64,000 nucleotides of DNA from Candidatus Gastranaerophilales bacterium (lineage in GTDB: Bacteria; Cyanobacteriota; Vampirovibrionia; Gastranaerophilales; Gastranaerophilaceae), in contig CALVAO010000007.1 in the NCBI GenBank assembly GCA_944325515.1, forward strand, positions 41,297 through 105,296, read 5' to 3'. How positions within the stretch are numbered: the stretch's first letter is position 1; the number at the start of each line of letters is the position of its first letter. Positions 27,450 through 35,721 of this stretch are shown here, in pieces. The position numbers and the translations under genes were made by a program. Under the pieces are notes generated by a model, which saw only the letters and a program-made list of their open reading frames with translations, was not told the origin of the DNA and searched no databases.

Positions 27450-28154
27450 CTACTTAAATAACTTTCTGCCTATTCTGATAATTGTTGCACCCTCTTTAAC
27501 CGCAATTTCATAATCGTCGCTCATACCCATTGATAACTCCGGAAGCTTTACATTAAATTCCGCCTCCAGCTCATCTCTAAAGAACCGGACATCTCTGAAT
27601 AATTCTGCAAGTGTATCCTTATCTGCGCCCAAAGGAGCAATATTCATCAAACCGATAACTTCAACCCCCTCCAGCTTAAGAATTTCTGCAAAATCATCTT
27701 TCAGAGCTTCTTTTGTGTATCCGAACTTTTGTTCTTCGCCCGCATTATTCACCTGTAATAAAATCTTCTCTCTCTTATTCAAATGGCAGGCGGTTTCTGA
27801 GATAATTCCCGCAATCTTCAAAGAATCTACAGAATGAATCACATCGAAATATTTAACAACTTTGTGCGCCTTATTGCTCTGCAGATGCCCGATAAAGTGG
27901 AATGTTGAATTATTTCTTATCTCATCTGGAAGAGCCTCTATTTTTTCTACAGCATCTTTTGCCCTTGACTCTCCAAAATCCCTAAGTCCTGCATCATATC
28001 CCGCGATTACCCCTTCAAGCCCGAAATACTTGGTTACTGCGATTATTTTTACTTTAGAATGTGCGATATTTTTTTGAATTTCTTGAAGGTTTGTTTTTAC
28101 CATTGAGCTGTCAAATTTTAAACCTTCGCCCCAATCTTGTGATGGTATTAACAT
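27450..28154 (-). CDS. YggS/PROSC-family pyridoxal-phosphate-binding protein
   Basis: A 234-residue PLP homeostasis protein with the fold-type III barrel but no known catalytic activity. The PLP lysine is K42 in 'KIIAVTKYFG'; further family motifs are 'HFIGHLQSNKAHKV', 'IHSVDSLKIA', 'LLQVNNAGEEQKFGY' and the C-terminal 'ELSMGMSDDYEIAVKEGAT'. It is the first gene of a yggS-sepF operon. A good promoter lies at 28176-28205. The ATG is close behind GAGGGG; a later in-frame ATG (residue 18) lacks a ribosome-binding site and would still keep the domain. Confidence 0.95.
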   Translation of the reverse strand: MLIPSQDWGEGLKFDSSMVKTNLQEIQKNIAHSKVKIIAVTKYFGLEGVIAGYDAGLRDFGESRAKDAVEKIEALPDEIRNNSTFHFIGHLQSNKAHKVVKYFDVIHSVDSLKIAGIISETACHLNKREKILLQVNNAGEEQKFGYTKEALKDDFAEILKLEGVEVIGLMNIAPLGADKDTLAELFRDVRFFRDELEAEFNVKLPELSMGMSDDYEIAVKEGATIIRIGRKLFK

Positions 28155-28175
28155 TTCCCCTCAACCCTCTATTGT

Positions 28176-28205
28176 ATTATATAATAGAAAACATGCCGTG
28201 TACAA
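28176..28205 (-). promoter_or_regulatory. Sigma-70 promoter of yggS-sepF
   Basis: On the minus strand TTGTAC (28205-28200) and a perfect TATAAT (28181-28176) are 18 bases apart, giving a leader of about 15 bases before the ATG at 28154. Confidence 0.65.
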
Positions 28206-28510
28206 GTCCCTTTTTGTAACAACTTTTTGATTTTTGAGGAACATGCCGAAACCCATGATTCACATGGATTTCGACCATGTCCAGAATATTAAGTTTTGTA
28301 AAGTTTTTGAGATTTTGTTAAGAATTTGACAAGATTTTTGAAAAATTTTTTCAAAAAGGCATGCCTTTTAGTGGTGACTAAGTGACCGGGTGACTGAGTG
28401 ATTAAGTTTAAGAACTTTTTATAATTGATTCATTTATATTTTTTGCCTTATCTATGTGCCTTATGACTTCTTAGTCACTTAATCACATAGTCACTCAGTC
28501 ACTTAATCTG
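28206..28510. repeat. Palindrome-rich intergenic region with inverted arrays of an 8-base unit
   Basis: No gene is seen. In order it holds an imperfect hairpin (28242-28257 with 28263-28279), a perfect 16-base palindrome AAAAGGCATGCCTTTT (28354-28369), four tandem copies of an octamer near GTGACTNA at 28374-28405, and five copies of its reverse complement (NNAGTCAC) at 28471-28508, ending three bases before the flgE stop codon. The two octamer arrays can pair over a loop of about 65 bases. This may be a terminator or RNA-stability element for the flgE operon, or a dispersed repeat. Confidence 0.7.
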
Positions 28511-29866
28511 CTACTGTCCCAGATATGCCAGAGTTTCCATTACGCTGCTTGCTGTAGAGAATACACGGGAATTCATTTGAATCATTCTCTGAGCAGTAAT
28601 CATATTGGACAATTCTGTTGCAATGTCAACGTTCGAACCTTCGTATCCACCGGATTCAATTGAACCGAATGCCATTTCTCCTGCCATACCGTAGTAAATT
28701 TCACCAACGTCCGGTCCCCATTCCCAGAGGTTATTATTGATTGAAACAAGTCCTTCCTGGTTAACCATATTTGCAAGTTCAATAATAAAATTGGAATCTG
28801 CAGATATTGAACCTCTGGTGGTAACATCTCCACCTGTTATAACAACACCTTCCGGAGTTGTATATTTCCATACTGCGGCACCGTTCTGATCAATTGTTGT
28901 GGTCAGAATAGAGCCGTCATTATATGTTGCTGCAAGAATGCCGTTTTCGTCTACTGTAACTGTTTGCAATGAAAGACCATCCGGATCATCATATGCAAGC
29001 AAATCTTGAATAACAACACTCTGGTTTATCGGATTTGACGTATAGTTACTGTCAGATATACCTACTTCAGCCAGAAAGTTTGTATCATCTGCAGTAAATT
29101 TCAAATCATTATCAGCACCTGTATTAAAGCTGATACTTCCGTTAGCAACAGTAACATTTAAGTCTATCTCTGCACCCTGATGTGCAGCATTATATGCTGC
29201 AATACTTGCATTAAAATCAGCAACCATATCACCTACAGTCTGATGCGTATCATCGATAGTAAGCGTTACTGTTCCGACGGTTTGTCCGTCTGCACCCAAT
29301 ACTGCTACGTCAAAGCTTCCTGATGTAATATTTGCCTCATTCAGTTCGTAAATATATTTATCCTCTACATTTGCAGTATTACTTACAGTAACCTTTAAAT
29401 TAGTAGGGATTTTAACCGTATCTGAAGAGCTGGTATTAGTATAAGGTGATTTTGCTCCGACAACCTTCATTCCGGATTGAGTTACAAGGTTGCCTTCAGA
29501 ATCCGTCGTAAAACAGCCGTCACGTGTAAAATACTGCTGTCCTTCAGCATCCTGAACAACAAAATACCCGCTTCCGGATATCATTAAATCCAGAGATCTG
29601 CCTGTTGCAACAAAGGTTCCGGAGTCAAAATTTCTTGATATACCGCCGATTTGTACACCGAGTCCGATTTGTTTCGGGTTTGTACCGCCGCCTTCTTTTG
29701 TAGCTGCGCTTCCGTAAGAAAGCGTATTTGAATACAATGTTTCAAATGTCATATTTGCCGACTTAAATGCGACAGTATTAATGTTAGCTACGTTATTTGC
29801 AATAACGTTAATTTGTTGTTGTCCGGCGTTAATACCGGTGCTTGCAGTATGCAATGCTTGTGACAT
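28511..29866 (-). CDS. flgE: Flagellar hook protein FlgE
   Basis: Subunit of the flexible hook between rod and filament, exported by the flagellar type III system. The 451 residues have the N-terminal axial motif 'ASTGINAGQQQINVIANNVA' with 'NTVAFKSANMTFETLYSN', a FlgE-type 'GLGVQIGGISRNFDSG' and 'LDLMISGSGYFVV', an inserted variable surface domain (about 150-330), and the C-terminal 'NVDIATELSNMITAQRMIQM'. It follows flgD by 25 bases as the last gene of fliJ-fliK-flgD-flgE. The octamer repeat region begins right after its stop. Confidence 0.95.
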   Translation of the reverse strand: MSQALHTASTGINAGQQQINVIANNVANINTVAFKSANMTFETLYSNTLSYGSAATKEGGGTNPKQIGLGVQIGGISRNFDSGTFVATGRSLDLMISGSGYFVVQDAEGQQYFTRDGCFTTDSEGNLVTQSGMKVVGAKSPYTNTSSSDTVKIPTNLKVTVSNTANVEDKYIYELNEANITSGSFDVAVLGADGQTVGTVTLTIDDTHQTVGDMVADFNASIAAYNAAHQGAEIDLNVTVANGSISFNTGADNDLKFTADDTNFLAEVGISDSNYTSNPINQSVVIQDLLAYDDPDGLSLQTVTVDENGILAATYNDGSILTTTIDQNGAAVWKYTTPEGVVITGGDVTTRGSISADSNFIIELANMVNQEGLVSINNNLWEWGPDVGEIYYGMAGEMAFGSIESGGYEGSNVDIATELSNMITAQRMIQMNSRVFSTASSVMETLAYLGQ

Positions 29867-29891
29867 GTTTTCCTCCCGTATTTCTGGCTAT

Positions 29892-30437
29892 TTATACTTT
29901 GTTTTTGTTTTCTGTTGTATCTGATGCAGTATTGCTTCCGGCAGAGGAACCTGCTTGACCCGGTTCGCGTATAGAAACAATATTTGCAATAGAATAGTAT
30001 TCGCCGTTTACTTTTACCATTCCGGAACCGTCCTCAAAACTTGCTTCCGTTACGGTGCCTGTAACTTCGATTTCTTTGTCTTCATTATCCGGATCCGGAA
30101 CTTTTAGAGTTACGTCTTTGCCTATCATGGATAATGTTTGAGTAATCTCTGCATCTGTTGTCATACCGGAATACATTGCTGCCATGTATGTCATGCAGTC
30201 TTGTAACCCGCTGTTAATTTGTGTCATCTGTTCAAGAGAAGAGTATTGAGCGAGCTGTGCCAGCCATTCCGTATTATCAGTAGGCTGTGTAGGATCCTGA
30301 TTTTGAAGCTGCTGAAGCATCAGCGTCAAGAACATATTACTATCGCTGGTATCTGTGCTGTTTGTCTGACCGACATTAGTATTGTTATATGCTGTCTGGT
30401 TTTGCATTGTTGTTATTTCACTGCCTATTATACTCAT
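29892..30437 (-). CDS. flgD: Flagellar hook-capping scaffold protein FlgD
   Basis: Caps the growing hook and guides FlgE assembly, then is discarded. The 181-residue protein has the strongly conserved N-terminal segment 'MFLTLMLQQLQNQDPTQPTD' followed by 'EWLAQLAQYSSLEQM'. The C-terminal part has 'MIGKDVTLKV' and 'VTGTVTEASFEDGSGMVKVN', the usual FlgD Tudor-like portion. It is shorter than enterobacterial FlgD (about 230), lacking most of the FnIII-like lobe. It is placed 11 bases after fliK and 25 bases before flgE. Confidence 0.94.
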   Translation of the reverse strand: MSIIGSEITTMQNQTAYNNTNVGQTNSTDTSDSNMFLTLMLQQLQNQDPTQPTDNTEWLAQLAQYSSLEQMTQINSGLQDCMTYMAAMYSGMTTDAEITQTLSMIGKDVTLKVPDPDNEDKEIEVTGTVTEASFEDGSGMVKVNGEYYSIANIVSIREPGQAGSSAGSNTASDTTENKNKV

Positions 30438-30448
30438 AATCTTCTCCT

Positions 30449-31771
30449 CTATACCTTACCATTTTCTTTATTTTCTATATTAAACATCATTTGCTCAAAG
30501 CGTTCTTTATCCTGTTCTTCTTGTCTTGCCTGTCCCTGCTGATTACCGCCTCCGGAACCTTCCTGTTCTGTCCAGTCTGCATTATATTCACTCTCTTGAG
30601 TTTCATTCATCTTGACGGTAACATTGTCAACACTGACTCCGTGTGAGAGCAAAGCGTCTTTAAGCCCGTCAAGACCTTTCATAAGTAAGTTTTTAGCATC
30701 CTGTGTTGCAACCGTAAACTGCGCCGAAAGTCCATCCGGAGTATTAATCAACTGTATGCTGACCTTGCCAAGAGATTCCGGGTTAAGAACAATATTAACC
30801 TTTGAACCGTTATACATAGTTTCCAGCTGTTTGGAAATCTGTTCTATTATTTTGCCGGGTGTAACCTCTCCGCCTGTTTTGTTTGGCTGGCTGACTGCCG
30901 GTTTTACGTCTGTTGTTTTTATTTCATTATATTCAACATCCGCTTGAATAATTGCCTTTACTCCCTGTTCTTCCGGAGTCTGATTTTGCATCAAATCAGA
31001 CTCCTCATTTTCTCCCCCCGCTTCTGCCTCCAGAGATTCTATTTTTAATTCTTTAAGGGTTTCCTCATCAGCAAGATTCTCCAGAGTTTTTCCGTCCTCA
31101 AGTTCCGGAGTTGCTTCATTCTTAGTAAGATTAACCGCAGGAACTTCTTCCGTTTCTATCCCGAATTCTTCAAGAGCCTTGTCTATATCTTTACCATTCA
31201 GAGTAATCGTTAACTCTTCTTCATTTTCGTTTGTGCTTTCTTCAAACTCTATTGATGAGTTTTGCATTTCTTGATTTATAAATGCTTGATTATTAGTAAT
31301 GTCTGCCGGTTTCGGAGATTCTTTTGAGTCAAACTTTTCTTCATTCTTATCAGTATCTGTTTCAGTATCAGCATTTTCTGCAGAACTTTCATCAGTTGTG
31401 TCATCGACTAATGGAGATTGAATCGCGTCAGATGAGGTATCATCCTCCAATTCCGGAGTTTCTATTAAATCTGTAGATTGTTCTTCGCTTGTTTCTTCCG
31501 GAAGAGTTTCCTGCAGCAATTCCGCAAGATTTTGTAATATCTCCGGATTATTATCTTTTAAACTGCCCAGAGTATAGAACCGTTTATCAGTCTCTTGAGC
31601 TTTTGAATCTTTAGTGCTGCCTGTGTTGTTTTTAGTTTTTGCAGATGAGGTTTTTTCTTCAAACAACATCTGGAAATCATTGCCGGCAGGAACATTTTTA
31701 TTTCCTGCAGTATTTTCTACTGTAGTAGTTTGAGATATATTTAAGTTGTTTAATAATACTGCTTGAGCCAT
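30449..31771 (-). CDS. fliK: Flagellar hook-length control protein FliK
   Basis: Molecular ruler that stops hook export and switches the type III gate to filament substrates. The 440 residues are mostly a disordered, Glu/Thr/Asp-rich region (1-310), as is typical. The conserved C-terminal Flg_hook domain (about 320-400) reads 'VNIVLNPESLGKVSIQL', 'LSAQFTVATQDAKNLLMKGL' and 'LKDALLSHGVSVDNVTVKM', containing the PxxLGxVxV-type core. It begins 1 base after fliJ and 11 bases before flgD. A divergent second FliK-like gene lies at 35722-36861. Confidence 0.92.
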   Translation of the reverse strand: MAQAVLLNNLNISQTTTVENTAGNKNVPAGNDFQMLFEEKTSSAKTKNNTGSTKDSKAQETDKRFYTLGSLKDNNPEILQNLAELLQETLPEETSEEQSTDLIETPELEDDTSSDAIQSPLVDDTTDESSAENADTETDTDKNEEKFDSKESPKPADITNNQAFINQEMQNSSIEFEESTNENEEELTITLNGKDIDKALEEFGIETEEVPAVNLTKNEATPELEDGKTLENLADEETLKELKIESLEAEAGGENEESDLMQNQTPEEQGVKAIIQADVEYNEIKTTDVKPAVSQPNKTGGEVTPGKIIEQISKQLETMYNGSKVNIVLNPESLGKVSIQLINTPDGLSAQFTVATQDAKNLLMKGLDGLKDALLSHGVSVDNVTVKMNETQESEYNADWTEQEGSGGGNQQGQARQEEQDKERFEQMMFNIENKENGKV

Positions 31772-31772
31772 T

Positions 31773-32216
31773 TTATCCTATTTTAAACCTTGCTGATGTT
31801 ATATCATCAATTTCTTTCATTTCCAGATGCAGATATTCTTTATAAAATTCTTTTTCTTGCTTTTCTTTTAGTTTTTTAAGAATTTCTACCTGTTGATGAG
31901 CTTTTTTAACCTCTTCCTGTTTTCTTTTAAGAATTGATTTTGTGTTTTCGATTATCCTCTCTTGATTTCTCGCATCATTAACGAGTTTTATACCGAAGTC
32001 ACGGTGGGCTTCTATCTGCATAATGTCAAGTTCTTCTGCATTATAGAGAGCTTCCATTTCATTGGTATTTATTTCCTGACTCCGAAAGATGCTTTGAAGC
32101 TTTTCTTGTTGAGTATTTAAAGCTGCAACAATTTTTGCCATTTCCATCTGCCTTTGTTCCAGTTCCTTCTCTCGCATGTCAAGAACCACCTGCAGCCGGA
32201 ACTTATATTTCTTCAA
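31773..32216 (-). CDS. fliJ: Flagellar export chaperone FliJ
   Basis: Coiled-coil stalk of the type III ATPase complex, resembling the gamma subunit of F1-ATPase. The 147 residues begin with the family pattern 'KYKFRLQVVLDMREKELEQR' and are nearly all helical, with long heptads ('KILKKLKEKQEKEFYKEYL'-like). It is the first gene of fliJ-fliK-flgD-flgE, and overlaps in function with FliI, which is not in the window. The gap before it (32217-32309) contains a small palindrome GGTAC-TATTA-GTACC. A paralogue is at 35235-35717. Confidence 0.88.
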   Translation of the reverse strand: MKKYKFRLQVVLDMREKELEQRQMEMAKIVAALNTQQEKLQSIFRSQEINTNEMEALYNAEELDIMQIEAHRDFGIKLVNDARNQERIIENTKSILKRKQEEVKKAHQQVEILKKLKEKQEKEFYKEYLHLEMKEIDDITSARFKIG

Positions 32217-32309
32217 TTTACCTACCTCGCCAAGACGGTACTATTAGTACCTCTAATACTTTACTTTATGCGGGCATGCCTGCCATCGTTTATATGGTTG
32301 ATTTAATAA

Positions 32310-33158
32310 TTAAGGGTGCAGATTTTTTATTCCGAGAAGCGCCTTTTGGGGCGTGTATTCCCAATTATATTTTTTGTATAAGGGCAGAATATTTTTTTCA
32401 ATCCCCTGCCATATATAATCCAGATTGTATTCATAGCCTTTACGGTTAAGATATTCAAGCAAAAGTTCGGTTTTTGTATTTCCGGCTCCGCGTCCTATTC
32501 CGCAAAGAGTCGAATCTACAATAACATCGCGCTTCATATAATTTATAAACTGAAATGAAAGCGCAAGGGAAAGCTGTATATTATTATGCGAGTGAAAACC
32601 TATTTCAATATTTTTATCAATAAGTTCGTCAAAAATCGGCATTATTCTATCCAGATCTTCCGGAAACATTGAGCCAAAAGAATCAACAATATAGGAAGCA
32701 TCAACCCCTATAAAATTTGCCCTTCTGCATAATTTTTCTATATCTTTATCTTCATATTCTTTTATATTAGAAGGCTGTAAAAAAACCTTGTACCCTTTAT
32801 CTTTTACCTGTTCCGCCGTAAAAGAAATTTCATCAAGATTTTGTTTATGAAAAGCTATTCTTATAATATCAACGGCATCTGTCTGCGTTAAATTTGCAGC
32901 ATCATACCTGCCGTAATCAAACATTAATGCGGTTTTTATTCTTTTTTCAGCAGGAATATATTTATCCGCGCCTGAGGGAATGCTGTAATTAACGGAGCCT
33001 TCTTCTGTATCAACATTTTTAAGCCACCCGCATTCCACAATATCAACCCCCGCGCTGAAAAGAGATTTGATAATATCTTTAATACACTCCGTGCCGAAAA
33101 ACGAGTCAACTACGTACGCTCCGTCCCTTAATGTACAGTCTAAAACCTTAATTCCCAT
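32310..33158 (-). CDS. DRE-TIM metallolyase-family aldolase (HMGL-like)
   Basis: A 282-residue enzyme with the HMG-CoA lyase/4-hydroxy-2-oxovalerate aldolase barrel. Visible motifs are 'LDCTLRDGAYVVDS' at the N-terminus (metal Asp and catalytic Arg), 'GFHSHNNIQLSLA' (HxH metal ligands) and 'GIGRGAGNTKTELLLEYL' (the conserved GxGxxAGNT segment). All metal ligands appear present. The ATG at 33158 is preferred since AAAGAGG lies 5 bases upstream; a longer start gives an odd N-terminus. No pathway neighbour identifies the substrate: the gene sits alone between two flagellar blocks. Similar solitary enzymes occur in surface polysaccharide loci. Confidence 0.87.
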   Translation of the reverse strand: MGIKVLDCTLRDGAYVVDSFFGTECIKDIIKSLFSAGVDIVECGWLKNVDTEEGSVNYSIPSGADKYIPAEKRIKTALMFDYGRYDAANLTQTDAVDIIRIAFHKQNLDEISFTAEQVKDKGYKVFLQPSNIKEYEDKDIEKLCRRANFIGVDASYIVDSFGSMFPEDLDRIMPIFDELIDKNIEIGFHSHNNIQLSLALSFQFINYMKRDVIVDSTLCGIGRGAGNTKTELLLEYLNRKGYEYNLDYIWQGIEKNILPLYKKYNWEYTPQKALLGIKNLHP

Positions 33159-33265
33159 AAAAACCTCTTTACATATCGTAACAAAAATATTGAAATGAAG
33201 CAATTTCTGTTTTGTTATAGACTTTATATAAGTATAAAAGTGTGTTTAACGGAAGGTGAATAATT

Positions 33266-34204
33266 ATGACAAATCCAATGTTTAATCCTCAGCCAAATTA
33301 CTCCGGCGTAACAATACAAATAGCAAATCCTACTGTCAACGCAGGTGCAAACAATGGAATGCCAGAAATTAAAGGTGTACCGCTTCAAAATTCAATTCCG
33401 AATAATGGAATAAGCGGAGTTCAAATACCGGCACAGCCTTATTACACTTATCCGAATTACTGCACCGACAACTGCCCGCGCGGGAATATGCCGGCTCAGC
33501 CTCAAGTCCTTGCATATCCGCCGCAGTATTATTTAAATAATTACAATTATCCGGCATATGGTATAGAAAACAAAGAAAATAAACCGGCAAAAATGCCTGT
33601 TGACTTAACAACAACACCGGACAATAATATTCCAATTAACGATGCCGGCGATATTACAGAATCAGACAAAAAGACTGAAAATAATGATACAACAGCAACG
33701 GAACTAAAGCCCTCAGAACCGCAGGACTTTACAAAATCACAAAATATTATAGATGATCTGGATGCGAGAGATGCAAAGGCAAAAGCAGAAAAGGAAAATT
33801 CTACACCTAAAAATGTTGTTGCACTAACAGACGAATATATCAAATCTCTTGAGAATTATTTAAACAATCCGAATGAGGAAATCCGTCTAATGGCGTCGAA
33901 AGAAATTTTAACCAGACTGGACGAAGACAAATCAAGATATAATGATCTAGCGTTGAATGCACTTTTAAATAAAATGCTTCAAGACCCTTCAAAACTGATT
34001 AGAATCGCAGCCTTAAGTGCATTTAGTTCTCAGTTGGCAAGCGGTAACGACTATACAATAGAACTTCTCCATAATATTCAGCAGAACCCGAATGCGGATA
34101 AGGAAGATGTTCTGCAGGCAGCAGACATATTGTTAAAAATGTCTGCCGGAACAGAAGTAAAAAATATTCCGAATCCGGCTGCAAAAGAAGATAAGAAAGG
34201 ATAG
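33266..34204 (+). CDS. Hypothetical protein with disordered N-terminus and HEAT-like C-terminus
   Basis: Not recognised as a named family. Residues 1-190 are Asn/Pro/Tyr-rich and low complexity, with no signal peptide. Residues about 190-300 form a helical repeat: 'ALTDEYIKSLENYLNNPNEE', 'IRLMASKEILTRL', 'LLNKMLQDPSKLIRIAALSA' and 'DVLQAADILLKM', which has the alternating hydrophobic pattern of HEAT repeats used for protein binding. The ATG has GGAAGGTGA upstream. The next gene starts 6 bases after its stop, so the two are co-transcribed. Position between the flagellar blocks is suggestive but gives no function. Confidence 0.7.
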   Translation: MTNPMFNPQPNYSGVTIQIANPTVNAGANNGMPEIKGVPLQNSIPNNGISGVQIPAQPYYTYPNYCTDNCPRGNMPAQPQVLAYPPQYYLNNYNYPAYGIENKENKPAKMPVDLTTTPDNNIPINDAGDITESDKKTENNDTTATELKPSEPQDFTKSQNIIDDLDARDAKAKAEKENSTPKNVVALTDEYIKSLENYLNNPNEEIRLMASKEILTRLDEDKSRYNDLALNALLNKMLQDPSKLIRIAALSAFSSQLASGNDYTIELLHNIQQNPNADKEDVLQAADILLKMSAGTEVKNIPNPAAKEDKKG

Positions 34205-34210
34205 TGCAGG

Positions 34211-34648
34211 ATGAACGTCGTTTCAAAAATTGTATGCAAAACAGCAGGTATCGCAGGTGTAAGTGCGGCATTATATGATGCTTACTGTTTGGGGAAAGCA
34301 AACTCTCACAGGGTTTCCCAGCATATGACTGCTGACCACTTTGAACGCGTGCATGCTGCTACGAGAACATTAGGTACAGAAAGCGAAGTAAAGAATTTCG
34401 TGCAGGAAAAAACACGCGATTTTAGAATGGAAAACCCTTTAATATCAATTTTTGGCAGTATAAAAGGCTTTGTAGGAGGTGCGCTGGAATCTCTGGGCAC
34501 AAATATTATTCCGGTAATATTTGCCTCCATGGCTCTTGCAGGAAAAGGAACAGCATCAAAAATCGGTGCAATAGGAGTTGCAGCCTCCGCATTATATACT
34601 GTCGCAAGAGAAGGCTTCGGACTTGGCAAACACACTCCGGTAGATTAA
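34211..34648 (+). CDS. Hypothetical protein, 145 aa, hydrophobic C-terminus
   Basis: No family recognised. The N-terminus has a weak hydrophobic stretch (residues 5-25, 'KIVCKTAGIAGVSAALYD'), and residues about 85-135 are Gly/Ala-rich and moderately hydrophobic ('SLGTNIIPVIFASMALAG', then 'IGAIGVAASALYTVAREG'), which could be two membrane helices or a packed hairpin. It starts 6 bases after the HEAT-like gene, in the same operon. Its stop overlaps the stop of the convergent 34645-35043 gene by 4 bases. Confidence 0.6.
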   Translation: MNVVSKIVCKTAGIAGVSAALYDAYCLGKANSHRVSQHMTADHFERVHAATRTLGTESEVKNFVQEKTRDFRMENPLISIFGSIKGFVGGALESLGTNIIPVIFASMALAGKGTASKIGAIGVAASALYTVAREGFGLGKHTPVD

Positions 34649-35043
34649 GCAATTAAAGCTTTTACTTTTGTTTTTGAATAATTTTCAAGCTTTCCCTGCA
34701 AATTACTGCCGTGTTTATCAACAGCTTCATTGACACTGTTTAGGATTTTATCCTGTCCTTTGGGAGATTTTGTATAAAACCCTGCTCTATACAAAAATTT
34801 TGGAACGGCAAACATCATAGTTACTGCAGCTGCACCTAAACCAAATAATCCTGCATTTTTCCAGGACGCAGTATAACTCCTTGCGATACCGGTCGTAAGT
34901 AAACCAAGAATCGCTGAAATACCAACGGCATTGGCTATTGCCAAACGTTTTTGAAATTGACTGTTTTTTGGATTTTCATTTTTAGAATTTTCAAGACCCC
35001 TAAATAATACCTTAGGGGTTAAGGCATTTACAGGCTGAATCAT
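34645..35043 (-). CDS. Hypothetical membrane protein with N-terminal FxG tag
   Basis: Unrecognised 132-residue protein. The N-terminus 'IQPVNALTPKVLFRGLENS' carries a short beta-like peptide ending in Phe-Arg-Gly, seen in similar form in two unrelated proteins of this window (56421-57767 and 59909-60400). Two hydrophobic helices follow (about residues 38-58, 'AIANAVGISAILGLLTTGIA', and 66-88), then a charged helical tail. The ATG at 35043 is preferred; a GTG four codons upstream is the alternative and has a similar AAAGAG site. It is convergent with the 34211 gene and divergent from the second fliJ-like gene. Confidence 0.6.
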   Translation of the reverse strand: MIQPVNALTPKVLFRGLENSKNENPKNSQFQKRLAIANAVGISAILGLLTTGIARSYTASWKNAGLFGLGAAAVTMMFAVPKFLYRAGFYTKSPKGQDKILNSVNEAVDKHGSNLQGKLENYSKTKVKALIA

Positions 35044-35234
35044 AATAACACACACTCTTTCTTTAGTTTTATCCTCTATTTATTTTAACCTAATTCTATA
35101 CCTTTTTACATAGTTCTTAAGTATTAATTTAATCTTTTACTTTGAATTTGACTTAGAGAAAAAAATAATTATCATACAAATAGATGTGTTGAAATTTGCG
35201 AATATCTGTCAAAATACACATGTGAGAATATATT

Positions 35235-35717
35235 ATGCCCTTTGTATATAGATTACAAAAAATATTGGATTTTCGTATCCGGAAAAAAGAAGAACAATTG
35301 CTTGTGGTTCAAAAAGCGCAGCAGGATGTATATATAGCAGAGGACAAAATAAGACAGAATGAAGCAGAGATCCAACAAACAATAAAAGACAAAAAAACAG
35401 CAGATTTTAGGATGATGGAATATTATGACAACTATCTCCACCATCTCTGGGACAAGGCAGACGCTCTGGAACAAGAAAGACAAAGACTGCAAAGCATACT
35501 GGAGCAGGAACAGCAAAAACTCGTTAAGCTCGAGCAGGCGGTAAAAGTAGTAGAAAAGCATAAGGAAAAACAAAAAGAAGCATACCTTGAAGAACAAAAA
35601 GCTATTGAACTAAAACAATTTTCGGAAATAGGCGTACAGAGATTTTTTATACATTCAAGAGAAGAAGCAGAAGAGCAGGAACTTCTGGAAAAATTAAAAC
35701 AACTGGAAACGGAATAG
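35235..35717 (+). CDS. FliJ-like coiled-coil protein (second copy)
   Basis: A 160-residue, almost entirely helical protein that opens with the FliJ pattern 'FVYRLQKILDFRIRKKEEQL', close in layout to the FliJ at 31773-32216 ('KYKFRLQVVLDMREKELEQR'). Long charged heptads follow up to 'EQELLEKLKQLETE'. It heads a plus-strand unit FliJ-like, FliK-like, hook/rod-like with gaps of 4 bases and an 8-base overlap, which mirrors the minus-strand fliJ-fliK-flgD-flgE. It is therefore probably an export chaperone or stalk paralogue. General coiled-coil similarity alone would be weak evidence; the gene order supports the call. Confidence 0.75.
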   Translation: MPFVYRLQKILDFRIRKKEEQLLVVQKAQQDVYIAEDKIRQNEAEIQQTIKDKKTADFRMMEYYDNYLHHLWDKADALEQERQRLQSILEQEQQKLVKLEQAVKVVEKHKEKQKEAYLEEQKAIELKQFSEIGVQRFFIHSREEAEEQELLEKLKQLETE

Positions 35718-35721
35718 AACG

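Noticed and set aside
28371..28508. CRISPR-like array
   Set aside because: The repeat unit is only 8 bases, there are no unique spacers, the arrays are inverted and no cas gene is present.
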